This document shows positions 46,901 through 57,600 of a stretch of 64,000 nt of DNA, piece by piece (within the stretch, counting starts at the first letter, position 1; each line of letters starts with the position of its first letter). Location of the stretch: contig CM056563.1 in NCBI GenBank assembly GCA_029721515.1, positions 10,488,454 through 10,552,453 on the forward strand. Direction: 5' to 3'. The stretch is from Synanceia verrucosa. Taxonomy: Eukaryota; Chordata; Actinopteri; Perciformes; Synanceiidae. A program made the translations under genes and the position numbers. Below the pieces are notes generated by a model that saw only the letters and a list, made by a program, of their open reading frames with translations, was not told the origin of the DNA and did not search any database.

Positions 46901-48601
46901 TATGTGGAAGCATGCCCAGTCTGTGCCCGGAACAAGACTTCCTCCCAGTCTCGCCCAGGTCTGCTGCAGCCTCTGCCCATCCCGCCCCTGCTCTGAGATC
47001 TCTTTGGACTTCATCACTGGTCTCCCTGCGTCCACAGGCAACACCACCGTCCTAACGGTGGTTGACAGGTTCAGTAAGATGACACATTTCAATCCTCTGC
47101 TTAAACTCCGCTCCGCTAAGTTAACGGCAGAGGTCATGCTGCATAACGTGTTTCGTTTGTATGGTTTTCCAACGAACCTTCTTTCAGACCGGGGGCCCTA
47201 GTTCATCTCATGTTTTTGGAAGGATTTCTGCAAGCTGATCGGGGCCCAAGTCAGCCTGACATCTGGATACCACCCGGAGGCGAATGGACAGACTGAGCGA
47301 TTGAACCAGGTGCTTGAAACTTGCCTCCACTATCTGGTCACCCAGAATCCAGCCTCCGTCTGCATATGCCCAAGTCAGACACTGCCACAAGGTGTGGGCA
47401 GCAGCACGCAAAATACTGCTACGGAGTCAGGGCCGCATGAAGACGGCAACAGATCGGCACCGGAGGCCAGCCCCGCAGTACTGGGTGGGGCAAAAGGTAT
47501 GGCTGTCCACACAAGACCTTCCTCTCAACGTCTCTTCCAGGAAACTAGCTCCGGCCTCACTTCCCCAGCCTTAGTTATAGTTTGTGTAGGTTGGTGTTTT
47601 AAATATGGTGTAAAGTTTCAACATTTTTATACAATTTTAATAGTTGATGTGATAAAAATATGTTTAGCCTTCACATTCGCCTTATTTTATTCATGTTCCA
47701 ATCTTTCTTTTTTTTCTTTATTTCAGCAGTTTCAGTTTGATGATTAAATTTAATTATAATGTATATTTTATTCAATGATAAATGTTTGTCTCTTGTCCTT
47801 TTCAGAACAGATCTGTGTGACTTAATTTATTATTTGGGTGAAATCCCCTGGGCGGTGTTATGGTGCTCCACTCTACCCTAGTGGCTGTTCGTCGACACAT
47901 AACGTAAAGTTATTCATTATAGATACATTTTTTGAACAAATAATGATTAAATCTGTTCTGAACAATATGCTACAGTGGTCTTTACTGATTTTTTTAGGCC
48001 ATAGGAAGTCCGATTGACAACAAAACTCCTCAGAGTTGAGTTGCTCTATTAAAGCTACTGTATTTCAGACTTAGTCTTGGGGTTGCACAATTGTAACTGC
48101 ATATTATAATGAATATTATTTTATTGCAGAGCAGACTGACAAATCACAGTTTGAACCTGTTCAATGTAACAATTCAGTGTTCAAAGGATACTGTTCCAGC
48201 AGTATTCTCTGGCCTTTAACTCTGTAGGGACAGTGACTAAATGAAAGTTTCAATCATATTATTCTTACTGGGAGGAAACTATTTCAAATGAAAATATTAC
48301 ATTTTACCGCCAAAATATACCATTTATGTCTGTGTTCAAATAACATCACAATAACAGGTGATCCCACAATTTTATTTAGTTTAAAATATCATTTACTTAC
48401 CTCAAACAGATTACTGTGGAGTGACTTAAGATCCAGCTGCAGCAAATTGCCAAACACAGGCAGTGGCCAAGGTCCTGGAGGCTCATTTCTTTGATGGTAA
48501 AAACAGCTAAAGCATACATACAGGACCAATAAGAACCAAACAGTGCCCAGTAGAGTGGTTGCACTGGGACAGTGCAGAAAAAGGGTTTCCATGACAGCCA
48601 T
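34907..48601 (-). CDS. cyp2k: Cytochrome P450 CYP2K-like (copy 2), 9 exons, intact
   Basis: Microsomal heme-thiolate monooxygenase of the teleost CYP2K subfamily, expected to oxidise fatty acids and xenobiotics with NADPH-P450 reductase at the ER membrane. Exons, in minus-strand order: 48401-48601, 43589-43751, 39125-39280, 38851-39011, 37982-38161, 37720-37861, 35479-35663, 35167-35308 and 34907-35094. They sum to 1518 nt, or 505 aa plus TAG, with all GT-AG borders in phase. Visible: an N-terminal membrane anchor (about residues 18-35); a proline hinge PPGPWPLPVFGN; a C-helix WKEMRRF; an I-helix AAGTDTT (310-316); a K-helix ExxR (EIQR); and a heme loop FSAGRRVCLGE with C448. The start could also be the Met three codons later (48592). 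Introns 1, 2, 4 and 6 carry retroelement or transposon debris, making the gene 13.7 kb against 5 kb for copy 4. The subfamily is confident; the member number is not. Confidence 0.93.
35836..37252 (-). mobile_element. Tc1-like transposon with internal duplication (copy C, CYP2K intron 6)
   Basis: The same insertion as copy B. It is 170 bp longer because a 171-bp segment starting at about 35994 is repeated from about 36165. 171 is divisible by three, so the minus-strand frame at 35917-36612 stays open through it and contains the third catalytic motif SPDLNPIEHLWDELE twice. The N-terminal half lies in other frames (36888-37202 and 36498-36809), so the element is not functional. Confidence 0.92.
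38250..38760 (+). mobile_element. Internally deleted Tc1/mariner-type relic
   Basis: The plus strand reads SPDLNPIENIWGRMAREVY and FQTVDALHEAIFTT, the C-terminal part of a mariner/Tc1 transposase including the third catalytic motif. Inverted repeats AAGGTTCTAAGTAGTGCTTC (38288-38310 and 38691-38713) bracket it, and the outer right end is TTTTGATCAGGAGTGTA. The N-terminal and central domains are gone. It lies in intron 4 of CYP2K copy 2. The left outer end is approximate. Confidence 0.75.
39800..42520 (+). mobile_element. Degraded retrovirus-like LTR element in CYP2K copy 2 intron 2
   Basis: On the plus strand, opposite to the host gene: an LTR-like 3' end with AATAAA (39861-39866) ending in ...AACA. 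A primer-binding-site-like TGGTGCCATGACCTGG follows at 39944. Next come gag-like frames (about 40870-41760) with a PPPY late-domain motif near 41315-41330 and a broken zinc-knuckle-like cysteine/histidine cluster near 41570-41600. A stretch at about 42120-42240 resembles the C-terminal domain of retroviral integrases (PRWKGPY). Protease, reverse transcriptase and most of integrase are missing and the frames are broken by stops, so the copy is dead. The element type (endogenous retrovirus versus another LTR class) and the left boundary are uncertain. Bases 41768-41925 are a separate interspersed repeat. Confidence 0.55.
41768..41925. repeat. Common fish interspersed repeat
   Basis: TTTCTATAGCGCTTTTTCAG, then CAAAGTGCTTTACAATACAT and AGCAATTTGGGGTTCAAC form the left part of a widespread fish repeat that also appears at 19030-19215. 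It interrupts the retrovirus-like relic. Confidence 0.6.
42699..42898 (+). repeat. 200-bp direct repeat, copy 1 (SINE-like 3' part plus flank)
   Basis: Identical over all 200 bp to 44223-44422. The first half is the SINE-like 3' region in plus orientation (GGAATAGGCTCCACCCACCA, ending GGTTGGATGGATG). The second half is non-repeat AT-rich sequence (GAAACATGTTGTACAG and beyond). The two copies flank exon 2 of CYP2K copy 2. Confidence 0.9.
44143..44330 (+). repeat. SINE-like element, internally deleted
   Basis: The head GGCACATGGTGCAGTGGTTA and CACCTCACAGCAGGAAGG, then TACTCTGGCTTCCTCCTACT, are joined to the 3' region and an ATGG tail. This is the same family as 265-626, in plus orientation and missing its middle part. 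Its 3' half lies inside the duplicated 200-bp segment. Confidence 0.75.
44223..44422 (+). repeat. 200-bp direct repeat, copy 2
   Basis: Identical partner of 42699-42898, with a start-to-start distance of 1524 bp. Because the SINE-like head is present only on this side, this is the more likely source copy. Confidence 0.9.
44640..45130. other. CYP2K copy 2 intron 1, unassigned
   Basis: No exon, RNA gene or recognisable repeat was seen in this part of intron 1. Short open frames on both strands resemble nothing I know. Confidence 0.4.
45131..45345. mobile_element. Terminal fragment of a Tc1-type transposon
   Basis: GTCAAAGGTTTACACACACT, then GTAAAGAACATAATGTCATG and TCTGATAGAGTGATTGGAAC resemble the long terminal region of salmonid/cyprinid-type Tc1 elements with TTTACATACACTT ends. 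No transposase or partner end was found, so it is a solitary end. Confidence 0.55.
45370..47575 (+). mobile_element. Ty3/gypsy LTR retrotransposon relic in CYP2K copy 2 intron 1
   Basis: An LTR-like region (about 45370-46190, with TATAAATAG near 45491 and AATAAAACATC near 46139) precedes gag-like sequence (46205-46620, reading AIHFRAVATDSGWNDRPLR). This is fused by a large deletion to integrase. The integrase retains an HHCC zinc finger (about 46790-46945, ending CPVCARN) and core motifs SLDFITGL, VVDRFSKMTHF, LYGFPTNLLSDRG and GYHPEANGQTERLNQ. A chromodomain-side segment (VWLSTQDLPLNVSSRKL) follows to about 47565. Protease, reverse transcriptase and RNase H are missing. A frameshift near 46990 and a TAG after DRGP show it is dead. 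No 3' LTR was found. Confidence 0.85.
47576..48400. other. CYP2K copy 2 intron 1, 3' of the gypsy relic
   Basis: No gene was recognised. From about 48120 onward (ACAAATCACAGTTTGAACCT) the sequence matches 31755 onward beside exon 1 of pseudogene copy 1, confirming common descent of the two introns. Confidence 0.5.
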
Positions 48602-48839
48602 ACTTTGAACTTTCAAGGTAGACACAATATGTTGTGTTTTATGTAGAACGAAGCACCTCCCCAGTTTGACCAGACATTTTTCTTCATTAATCATTAGAAC
48701 ATTCACAATTAGCAACCTTTGAACAGAATTGGTTTTAAGGTTTGTTTGTTCATTCTACATGAACTGTTACGAGGTTTATCTATGAACTGTTTATCCCCTA
48801 TTTGACCTCAGAACTGGTAACTCATCACTGCTCTGTGAC

Positions 48840-48965
48840 CTGTAACTCATCCACCTGAGACTCTCTCCTCACATACAATGTATGGCAACTGTTGTGAAAG
48901 TATTTCCTTTGGGATGAATAAAGTTCTATCTTATCTTATCTTATCTTATATCTCTTTTTCATGCA
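48840..48965 (+). repeat. LINE-type 3' tail upstream of CYP2K copy 2
   Basis: CTTTGGGATGAATAAAGTTC followed by a (TATCT)n run. It is absent from the corresponding upstream flank of copy 1 near 32280, so it was inserted after the duplication. Confidence 0.7.
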
Positions 48966-49730
48966 CCATTTAAGCCCAAAGGTGATCAAGCATTTTGTTG
49001 ATCGCCTTAACTTGAGGAAGTTTGTCACCAACAATTACTGTATATCTTCACTCCATAAAAATATCAAAAACATTTGGGACCAATAATGGGTAACATCCTA
49101 CAAGGTGATTCAAAGCATTTTCTGCATCCATACATTCTGATGACATGAATGTTAATGAATTTTTATTCCTCTTGTGGTTTTCAACTGAAGAAATGTATTA
49201 AATAATAATATTTTAATGTTTTATAACAGTGTAATTTGTTAAAACAATAAGATCATATTTATTTCTGATTCTGTTTTAGTATGGTCGCATATTTTAAGAC
49301 ATTTTACGCTAATATTGGTTGGTGCAATGTAAAAATGATGACTCTAGTCCTGACCCCACAGGTTCTACACTCTCTTTCTACTGTTTCTACTTTGAACTTT
49401 TTCTACATAAATCAGTGAAACATGTCGCCAAAACAATGTTTTTGTTGCAGCAACTGCGAGTTGTATCATCAATCAACTGAGTTACGGCCAAAAAGTTACT
49501 GCAATTGAAGTATTTTCAAGTACAAAATCACAGTAAAAGCACACTTCATAGAAATGTGACTTTTTGGAAATATATAACTGTGCCACTCCTTGGGTGCAAG
49601 GCTGCTTGATGTTTATTTTATTTACCAGCCAGCAAGCTCCTCCAACTATACAAGAGTTGGCCGTATATTCCTGTGCTGGTCAACGTCTCTGGCATGGCCT
49701 CTGGTTTTTAGCTGCCCGATGGCCAGCTTG

Positions 49731-50560
49731 GTTTTCAGCAATGTGTGTTGCACTTACTTCAGCTGACCAGTGGGTGGCAATGTTTGGAATGATGCAGTGG
49801 GATCTGCTGATGTTGCTGATGTGCAGTTATACCATCAAAGCCCATGTATTTAAGACAACAGCTTTCAAATAGTTGTCCACATTATAATGACCAAGGTTTC
49901 ATGTGTGAAAGGTTTATAATAAATGAGGATATCGAAAGTAAAACTTAATCTGTTGAAAGCCAGTCTGAGATTTCCTAAAATGACCCCTGTAGAGAGGAGC
50001 CTTTTAAATTGACCTGCTCCCCATTTCCCTGATTACCTCAGTGGTAAACTTTGCCTTCTTTGTTTTCCTGCCAGCCAACCTGGTTTTAGCTTAAAGATTT
50101 CTGGACTTTGCACTTCCTTTAACTGTTGTCTTGTGTTGTTTCAGCCAGTGATAATTTACTGCAACACAGTAAAATGGATCACTATGTTCCCCCTTGGCAC
50201 AAACACCAGTTATACTTGAATTAAAATCTGAAATATTGACACATGATAACTATATAACCCCTCATGAATCAATTAATTTGATGATAAAATATGTTGAATA
50301 ATCCAGTCTAAATATGGACAATAGTGTTACTTTTGTAATGTCAAAAGCTATCCACTGAGCTAATATCGAAGGACGGCACACAGCTAATGAGGTGATGGGG
50401 TGAAGGTGAAGCCCACAGCTGGCGTCAGATCCAGTTCATCCTCTGTGACTCCAGGTGGAGGAGTGAAACGTAAGCATTGCATGAGGGAGGGGAAGAAGTG
50501 GGAGAACTCCATCCTAGCCAGACTTTCCCCAGACACACCCTGCGACCTGTGAGAATGAAG
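49731..50560 (-). repeat. CYP2K tandem duplication unit 3 (truncated)
   Basis: It matches the left parts of units 1 and 2, with the flank from TTTTCAGCAATGTGTGTTGC through exon 9, and ends just past the exon 9 acceptor. It lacks the Harbinger insertion. Confidence 0.85.
50360..50546 (-). pseudogene. CYP2K exon 9 relic (copy 3)
   Basis: Only the last exon remains. One G is lost in the CLGE codons (CTGGGGAAAG instead of CTGGGGGAAAG), shifting the frame directly after the heme cysteine. In addition the codon for Glu near the end (HEL in the intact copies) is TAG. No upstream exons follow at the expected positions; LTR-retroelement and LINE fragments begin within about 350 bp. Confidence 0.9.
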
Positions 50561-50859
50561 AGTTGTCTCACTAAACTCATAAAACAGGCCATATCATTGA
50601 ACACAACACATCTTCATCCTTAGTATGTTGATAACTTCAGCATAGTCCACAAGCCTGGTGAATGTAACAATATGCCTGACATCCCATCTCGCAGTTCTCT
50701 TCTTGCATTGGTCAGTATGATCTCTTGTCTAGGTATGCAGTGAATGGAAGCCTGTACCTCTGAGCTCAGCCCCCATAGATGGGAGCAGACTGGTTACATG
50801 TGCAACAGCTGCAACTGGAGGACCCAGTGACCTACAAGTTCTAAAGCTGACAAAATAAA

Positions 50860-51030
50860 TGGAGCACTATACTTCCACTGGTTGGCTGCTTAAGTATCAT
50901 TATGGTCTCACAGCTGGACACCAAGACATTACAAAGGCCCTGGCAAGACTATGGCCCAGGTTATTCTCACATCAAGAAGTATGTGATCTCTTGTGCTGTG
51001 TGTCAAATCGCTGAGAAAGCTTTCTTTGGC
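50860..51030 (+). pseudogene. LTR-retroelement integrase zinc-finger relic
   Basis: The plus strand reads HYGLTAGHQDITKALARL and, after a frame change, HIKKYVISCAVCQIAEKA. This is the spacing of an HHCC integrase zinc finger. No core domain follows. It is short and frameshifted. Confidence 0.4.
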
Positions 51031-51214
51031 TTGGCTTACTCATTTTTGTAAATAAGATACAGCTGGAATGCCTACATCTTTGTCTTCATGGGTCAATTTT
51101 CAAAGTGAGTTGAAATGAGCACAACAAGTGATCATTTTGAGTATGTTGTTGAAGTATGTTTGCACTAGTCCATGATGTCATATAAACAAGAGTTGGAGAC
51201 TGCTTAACCTGGAT

Positions 51215-52060
51215 GCTTTAGATTTATCCCAGATTGTGCATAGCCCCCACCATATATAACACATAGTTCATGGATTCTGGGTCATTAATTGATGTTATCC
51301 TCACCAACAGGCCAGAGAAGTGCACATACTACTGGAGTGTTCTGTGAAAGAATCAGTGATCACTGTAGTATTGTCTATGTCTGCAAGAGCAATAGTCCTC
51401 AAAACCCTCCAATGATAGTCACAAAACACTCCCTGAAAACATTCAACAAACAAGCCTGCTTACATGACCTGACTCTGGTGGACTGGTGCAGAATTGGGCT
51501 TATTCCCGATGTTGAAGATGCTTGGGCATACTTCAGTGCTATCCTCTCAAAAAGATCAGAGTGAAAAAACATCTCAGCCCCTGGTTTTGGTACTGAGCTA
51601 TCTGAGTTTGTTCGCCAGAAGAATATTTTTTGGCATAAAGCAAAGTCCTCGAACAATACATCTGATTGGCAGTCATATAGAGCTTTGCGTAACATCAGCA
51701 TCCGACAGGCAAAAACAAGCTATTTCAAACAGCAACTGACCATTAATGGTCCTGACCCCCATAATTTCTGGAAAAAATAGAAACAATGGAAAAAAGAAAT
51801 ATGCCCAACTCTTGTCAACTGTAATCAACTCAAACTCGTGCCTTTGTGGGAAATTCCAATAGCCCTATCTGCACCCCCGTCAACTCAGCATCTGTCTCCA
51901 ACATAACTGCCTCAGGTTCCCCCCCCCCCTTCTCCTTTCAGCCAACATGAGTATGAGGTACTTGAGGAGCTGCTATGCCTGGACACCAATAAATCTGCTG
52001 GGTTGGACCCTGCATTGGACGCCCTATGCACCATTCACATTCATTTCAAACTGTCACGAT
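51215..52060 (+). pseudogene. Non-LTR retrotransposon fragment (endonuclease end to reverse-transcriptase start)
   Basis: GVFCERISDHCSIVYVCKS (the SDH motif at the end of AP endonucleases) is followed by FWHKAKSSNNTSDWQSYRAL-type linker sequence and LLCLDTNKSAGLD, the usual start of the reverse-transcriptase domain in L2/CR1-type LINEs. Frames change several times and the catalytic reverse-transcriptase core is absent, so it is dead. Confidence 0.7.
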
Positions 52061-52309
52061 AGAACGTGGTTTTCAGGTTTTACGACACTGTTTATGGCAA
52101 ACACTGTGATGGTCACTGTGATGGTCCAGTACGGCTGATGCCGAAGCCAGTGTTGCAGAGCACTTGGCGGAGTTTTATGAACCTACGCTATGGAGACAGT
52201 CCAGTGCCTCAGAGTCAGCCCGGTGTCCAGGTCGTCACTGTAAATGAGAGTTAGTTCTCAACTGACTTACTGAGTAAAATAAAGGTTAAATAAAAATAAT
52301 AAAGTATTC

Positions 52310-52412
52310 CGGAGCCAGCCGGTGCTGCTGAGCTAGTCCAGTGCTGACACATAGCCAGCCCTGTACTGCAGAGCTAGTCCGGTGCTGACACAGAGCCAGC
52401 ACAGCTATACGG
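52310..52412. repeat. Minisatellite, about 41-bp unit, about 2.3 copies
   Basis: The AGCCAGCC...CTGCTGAGCTAGTCC unit and AGTGCTGACACATAGCCAGCC recur with small changes, ending in AGCCAGCACAG. Its origin is unknown, possibly part of a retroelement leader. Confidence 0.6.
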
Positions 52413-52439
52413 TGCCGCCTGTGATTCTTCATTGATACG

Positions 52440-53644
52440 ATAATTTGATTCGTTTAGGAGTGGCAGTGATTTACAGCTGATGAATGGTTAATGGATAATG
52501 GATGGATAATGTGTTGTGCAGTCAGTTACATAAGTTTTTAGTAGAAGTCATTGCCTAAATTTATTTTCATGTGGTGGGATTAGTTACATTTTTAAATGAA
52601 GCCTCATCTCAACTCATGTTATTTAGTTCAGTAATATAAGATTCTATTTAATGATTACACCAATAGTGTGTGCTCTAGACAAGAAAATCAGCTACTGATG
52701 TTTGATTTGTTGTCTTCTCAGCAGAAATTACATCTAGACCTTGGGTGTGTTCAGGTAAACAAGAACACCAAAGAAACTAGCTGAGCAGCTTCTGTCCACC
52801 AACACAGCCAATATGGAGTTTAATTTAATTTAAACTCCATATTGTAGTCCCACAGTGACTTGCAAGTACTGATGCACTTTGTGTTCATGTGAACAGAATC
52901 ATTGTTCCTTTATTTCTTGCAGCAATGACCTATTCCCAACCTGAAGAGCAATCCAAAATAATGTGTTCAATACAAGTTAGCAAGAAGACACACTAAGGTT
53001 GACAGTCAACTGTCTAAACATGATTTATAAGCAGTTTTTATAGTGTAGTGCAGTATATTACCCTTTATTAAATTCTCATAATTACATACTTACAATTTTT
53101 CCATTAAAAAAATATTCAAATTAAAGAGTGTGTCCAATAATTATTATTAAGCATTTCTAGAAGGAAAAATCACAAGAACCAAAATAAGAGAAAACCCCAA
53201 AGAGGTTAATTTCATTGACTGAAAATGATCTCAGGTGATGCCTGCAGCAGACAGCTATATCATTTTAAACTTCAAAACAATTTTAATGGATGAGTCATAT
53301 TAAAATGTAACCCCCCCATGCTAAATCCCAAATTCCACAAGGGATGGCTTATAAATGATTATTAGTAAAGTGCTGTTTCATGTATTATTCACAAGTGAGC
53401 CAGAATCAAGATCAATGCATTAATTAAAGGACTGCAAGGATTCACAGAAAAATAATAAAATATCATTAGCTACCAAACACTAAGAGTTAGTTCCTCATTC
53501 GATCCTACTACTCAAAATTATTGTGAGGTGTTCCTTCCTCACTGATTAGCTTGAATGTGTATAAGTTCTACACATTAGTTGCAACAGTTTTTATGAGTCT
53601 CTATTGTATGCTTTCTTTTAGAAGAGACTGATATATTTGCTATA

Positions 53645-53645
<1 letters not shown>
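52440..53645. other. Intergenic, no gene recognised
   Basis: AT-rich sequence between LINE debris and the (TA)n tract. No exon, RNA gene or clear repeat was identified. Confidence 0.45.

Positions 53646-53692
<47 letters not shown>
53646..53692. repeat. (TA)n microsatellite
   Basis: About 46 bp of alternating TA, followed by a short (AC)n run at about 53702-53717. Confidence 0.95.
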
Positions 53693-53694
<2 letters not shown>

Positions 53695-53819
53695 ATATAT
53701 AAACACACACACACACATCGCCACTGGTGATTATTTTCACAAACGTGACAAGCTGCCCAGTATATTATGCCCTGTGTAAAACAATATTGATGTCCTTGGT
53801 ACATGCAGTTATATTATAA

Positions 53820-54597
53820 CAGTGTTTGTCAAGCACTGTACCACTGTACACTAGTGTACTGTGACAGATCATCAGGTGTGTCGTGGGAAATTATTTAATT
53901 CCACCTAATATACTGTATATAACATAGGCTAGCAGTTTTGTGTGAGGTGCACCTCCCCTGGGGGGCGCCAGAGGACAGGGCAGAAAGAAGAAAGAAACAA
54001 GTAAGAAAAAAATAAACCTGAATAAAGTGTGAACATCTCGCCACACCTGGTTATTTCTTACGCATGAAAATTTGAAATATGAAAATATGAAAAAAATATG
54101 AAAAGTTACACCACCTTATGTGCAGTGGGACGTGAAGCAAGACACTGGGCATTGGAGCTCACCTGGATCTTGGAACACTCCAGCCAACCAGAAAACAACA
54201 TACCGCTACACATGGGCCAATCAGATAATAGCACTGCTGTATCTGGGTAAGATACGGGCGATCATTTTAGGCGTAACCCACAAGCTTTAATGTGGGATAA
54301 TGTGTTAAAATATGCAATGCATATCAAACATGTTTAAGATGTTTTAAAAATGCTTGTAAAAGGTATTATTGAAAGCCTTTTTTAAACCTGCCTTTATAAT
54401 ATGAAGCAACAACAATAACAGTAATAATAGTAATAGTAGTAATGGGGAGTTCTTTTGAGATGTCTTAGGGGAGGCTCATTATACAACACTTTGCAACCCC
54501 TGATATAGGCTAAAAACTTTCATTTACATTTTCAGTTGGTGTTGTGCCTTTTTCAATGAAAAATTTGTCTTGGCTCAAAAAAGGTTGAAAAAGACTG
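53820..54597. mobile_element. hAT-like non-autonomous element next to the CYP2K copy 4 stop codon
   Basis: The ends are CAGTGTTTGTCAAGCACTG and the inverted CAGTCTTTTTCAACCTTTTT, of the CAGTG...CACTG hAT type. They are flanked by an 8-bp direct repeat, TATTATAA (53812-53819) and TAGTATAA (54598-54605), matching at 7 of 8 bases. 8 bp is the hAT duplication length. There is no transposase frame. It ends 30 bp from the stop codon of CYP2K copy 4, so it must lie within or directly abut that gene's 3' UTR. Confidence 0.65.
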
Positions 54598-54627
54598 TAG
54601 TATAAGACCATGCTACAGCTCTCCTCC

Positions 54628-57600
54628 TCATTGGCGACGGACGGCACACAGCTCATGAGGTGAAGGGGTGAGGATGAGGCCCAAAACTGGTGTCAGATCC
54701 AGTTCATCCTCTGTGACTCCAGGTGGAGGAGTGAAACGAAAGTGCTGGAGGAGGGAGGTAAACAAGAGGAAGAGCTCCATCCTAGCCAGACTTTCTCCCA
54801 AACACACCCTACGACCTGTGAGAGATTTATAGAGTCAACTTCCCCTCATTCCCTAAACAACAAAAAGCTTGACAGCTCTGTTGTACCTGCAGAAAAGGGC
54901 ATGAAGGCGTCCCTCCTGATGAACTGACCCTCCTTGTCCAGGAAGTGGGATGGATTGAAAGTGTGTGGACTCTCCCATTCACTCTCATCACAATGGACAG
55001 AAGTAAGAAGAGGAAGCACAGTCGTACCCTGTAGATAAAACAATGGATAGATGCGTATAAAGTCTTTGAAAGAGAAAGAAAAGCACATTTTCACAGATTT
55101 CCACCAAAAATGAACATATGTGAGCAAGTGACCTTTTTGATGAAGTAGCCCTGGAAGGTAACGTCTTGGCTGGTTTTGCGGGAGGGCAGAGGAACAATGT
55201 TGGCAAATCTCTGTGTCTCATGGATGACAGCATCAGTGTACGGCAGGTTTTTACGGTCATTTACGCCGAGTGGACGGTTTCCAACCACCCTGCTCAGCTC
55301 CTCCTGGACCTGGTCTGAATATACATCTTGAAATACAAAGTTGCAAAAGCTCTTGCAAGACTTGCTACCTAACAACCTATCCTACCCCTAACTAATGTTT
55401 CACATTAACCATCAGGGGTCAACACTTAACCATTCAATGCTTCACCAGAGATCAATGCTTCACCTTGCAACTTAACCCTCAAGTTGCGAAACTCTCCCCC
55501 TCTAGAGACAACTCTGTGCAGCTGTAATCTGAGCTAAATGCTATAATGACATAATAGTAGCAAAACCGTATTTTGTCCTGGCCTTTGTCAGGCAGACTAT
55601 ATAAGGGCACCACAAGTGAAAATATAAATGCACACCTTATAGCAGTGGTGGACTCAAGTTGTCTGAAGGGCAGGGGAGAAAAAATAAAAAAAGATTTTTT
55701 TCTAGCATGAAGGTCAGCTTTTATGGGACAGCATCATGTTTTAAGGGCTCCCTAGAAGGAGCTTCCATTTTCTTCACGAGAAGGGCATTCTGGAGGAAAC
55801 GTTATCACATTTTATCAACCATACCATCTAAGAGGGTGCTTTTGCTGTGATTTAATCAAATATGGGGAGCAGAGCGACTGAAGGCCCAAGGGAGGTGGTC
55901 GGCCACCTTGAGTCCACCAGAACCTTCCAAATTCCCTTTTCTCTATACCTTGTATTTGTGGATATTTAGCCATAAGCAGCAAACCCCATCTCAGTGTAGT
56001 TGCTGTGGTGTCGGTACCAGCTGCAAAGAGATTGGTCACTGTAATGAGCAAGTTCCTTTCATTGTAGTGAGTGTCCATAACACAAGAGTCCTGCAAGAGA
56101 GAACAGCCACATGTCATTATAAAATACATTGTTTTTGTCAGATGAAAATGACTAAAATGTTTTTTTACCTCTTCTATCTGCTTCCGAATCAGAAAACAGT
56201 CCACAAGACCCCTGCAGAACCCAGGGTTCAGCGTCTCCTTCAGATGCTTGATTAAATCTTTGACATCACTGATTGTCATCTCAATATTATTTAATATCCG
56301 CTTCCTGTGTTTTATCCAACTGATGAGTGTTGGAAACATGTTGTAAAGCTGCAACGTAAATAATAAAAGCAACAGATATTGAATACAATGCACAAAACTT
56401 CATGGTTTGTTCACTTAATTAAAATACTTTATATTCAGCATTTAGACACTTATGATCGGTGTTTATTAATCACCAAATACCTGAAGTTTCCATCCATTTT
56501 CAACACTTAACTCATTTTCATTTAAAATTTGCCCTGAAGCCGCAATTTAAGATTTAACTTCATACACCAAGTTGTTCCCACAGCAAAAAAGAAATCACAC
56601 TCATGAATCTACTGCTATGAAACACTGATGCTGTTTACCTGGATTGGTGCGGAGCCGAGAAGACGTACGGTCTCATTGGCTCTGCTCACCATGTCTGTGA
56701 ATCGGGGGTCATTGTAGTCAAACCTGCTGCCGTACACGATAGAGCAGATGATGTTGGATGTCGTCCAATTCACCGGGCATGTTGTATCAAATGGTTTCCC
56801 TGTAAAACAGCAATGACAAAAAATTAAGTTATCAAAGATGCCATCATACTTATATTTTGTGTTTCTATGAGAACATGTTTCCATATTAAAATTTCCTAAA
56901 GGCCCTTTATTTTCCTACTGTCTGTCTGAATATGGTCTATACATTGTATAGAAATATGTAACAGGATTGGTGGGGGGATTTTTCCCCACAGCTTTATAAT
57001 TTGAAGCGTAATTTCTTCTGTTTTAAGTTGGAGCTGTTTTTTCACCCCTACTTGCATTTATTGCAGAATGAGGGATGTTTCAGTTTTCACCCTTACCTGT
57101 ATCCTCCTGTGCAGAGTGCAGAAGAGTGCAGAAGGATACAAGGATTCAATTCATATAGTGTCTTTCATGGAACCCAAGGTCACTTTACAAAGGCAGAAAA
57201 AAAACATGACAAAACAAAACAAAACATGAAGGGACCTAAACCAAACATTCAATCCGGAAAAGCAAGGGAGCAGAGGTGAGTTTTGAGGTAAGACTTGAAA
57301 CTGTACACATTCGGGGAGTTCCAGAGGATGGGGGCAGCCACGCTGAAGGCTCTGTCCCCGAAAGTTTTGAGTTTGGTACGAGGGCTTGAGAGGAGACTAA
57401 CATCAGACGACCGCAGGTTCCAGGACGGAGTGTCTTGGTGGAGGAGGTCAGAAAGGTAATTGGGGGCAAGTGTGTGTAGGGACTTACAGGTACTGTAAGT
57501 AGAAGGAGTTTATAGTGGATGCAAAACTGGACTGGGAGGTAGTGGAGGTGGATGAGGGCGGGTGTGATGTGCTGCCAGGGATTGGTGTGAGTGAGTATCC

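Larger units (their letters stand above)
32981..49730 (-). repeat. CYP2K tandem duplication unit 2 (contains the intact gene)
   Basis: The same order as unit 1: downstream flank, Harbinger, CYP exons 9 to 1 and upstream flank. It then runs into unit 3 at 49731 with the same junction sequence (GGTTTTCAG and GTTGCACTTACTTCAGCTGA). It has been enlarged by LTR retroelements in introns 1 and 2. Confidence 0.85.

Noticed and set aside
57001..57279. Plus-strand 92-aa frame in CYP2K copy 4 intron 3
   Set aside because: It overlaps the 3' end of an antisense LINE fragment and is low-complexity at the C-terminus.
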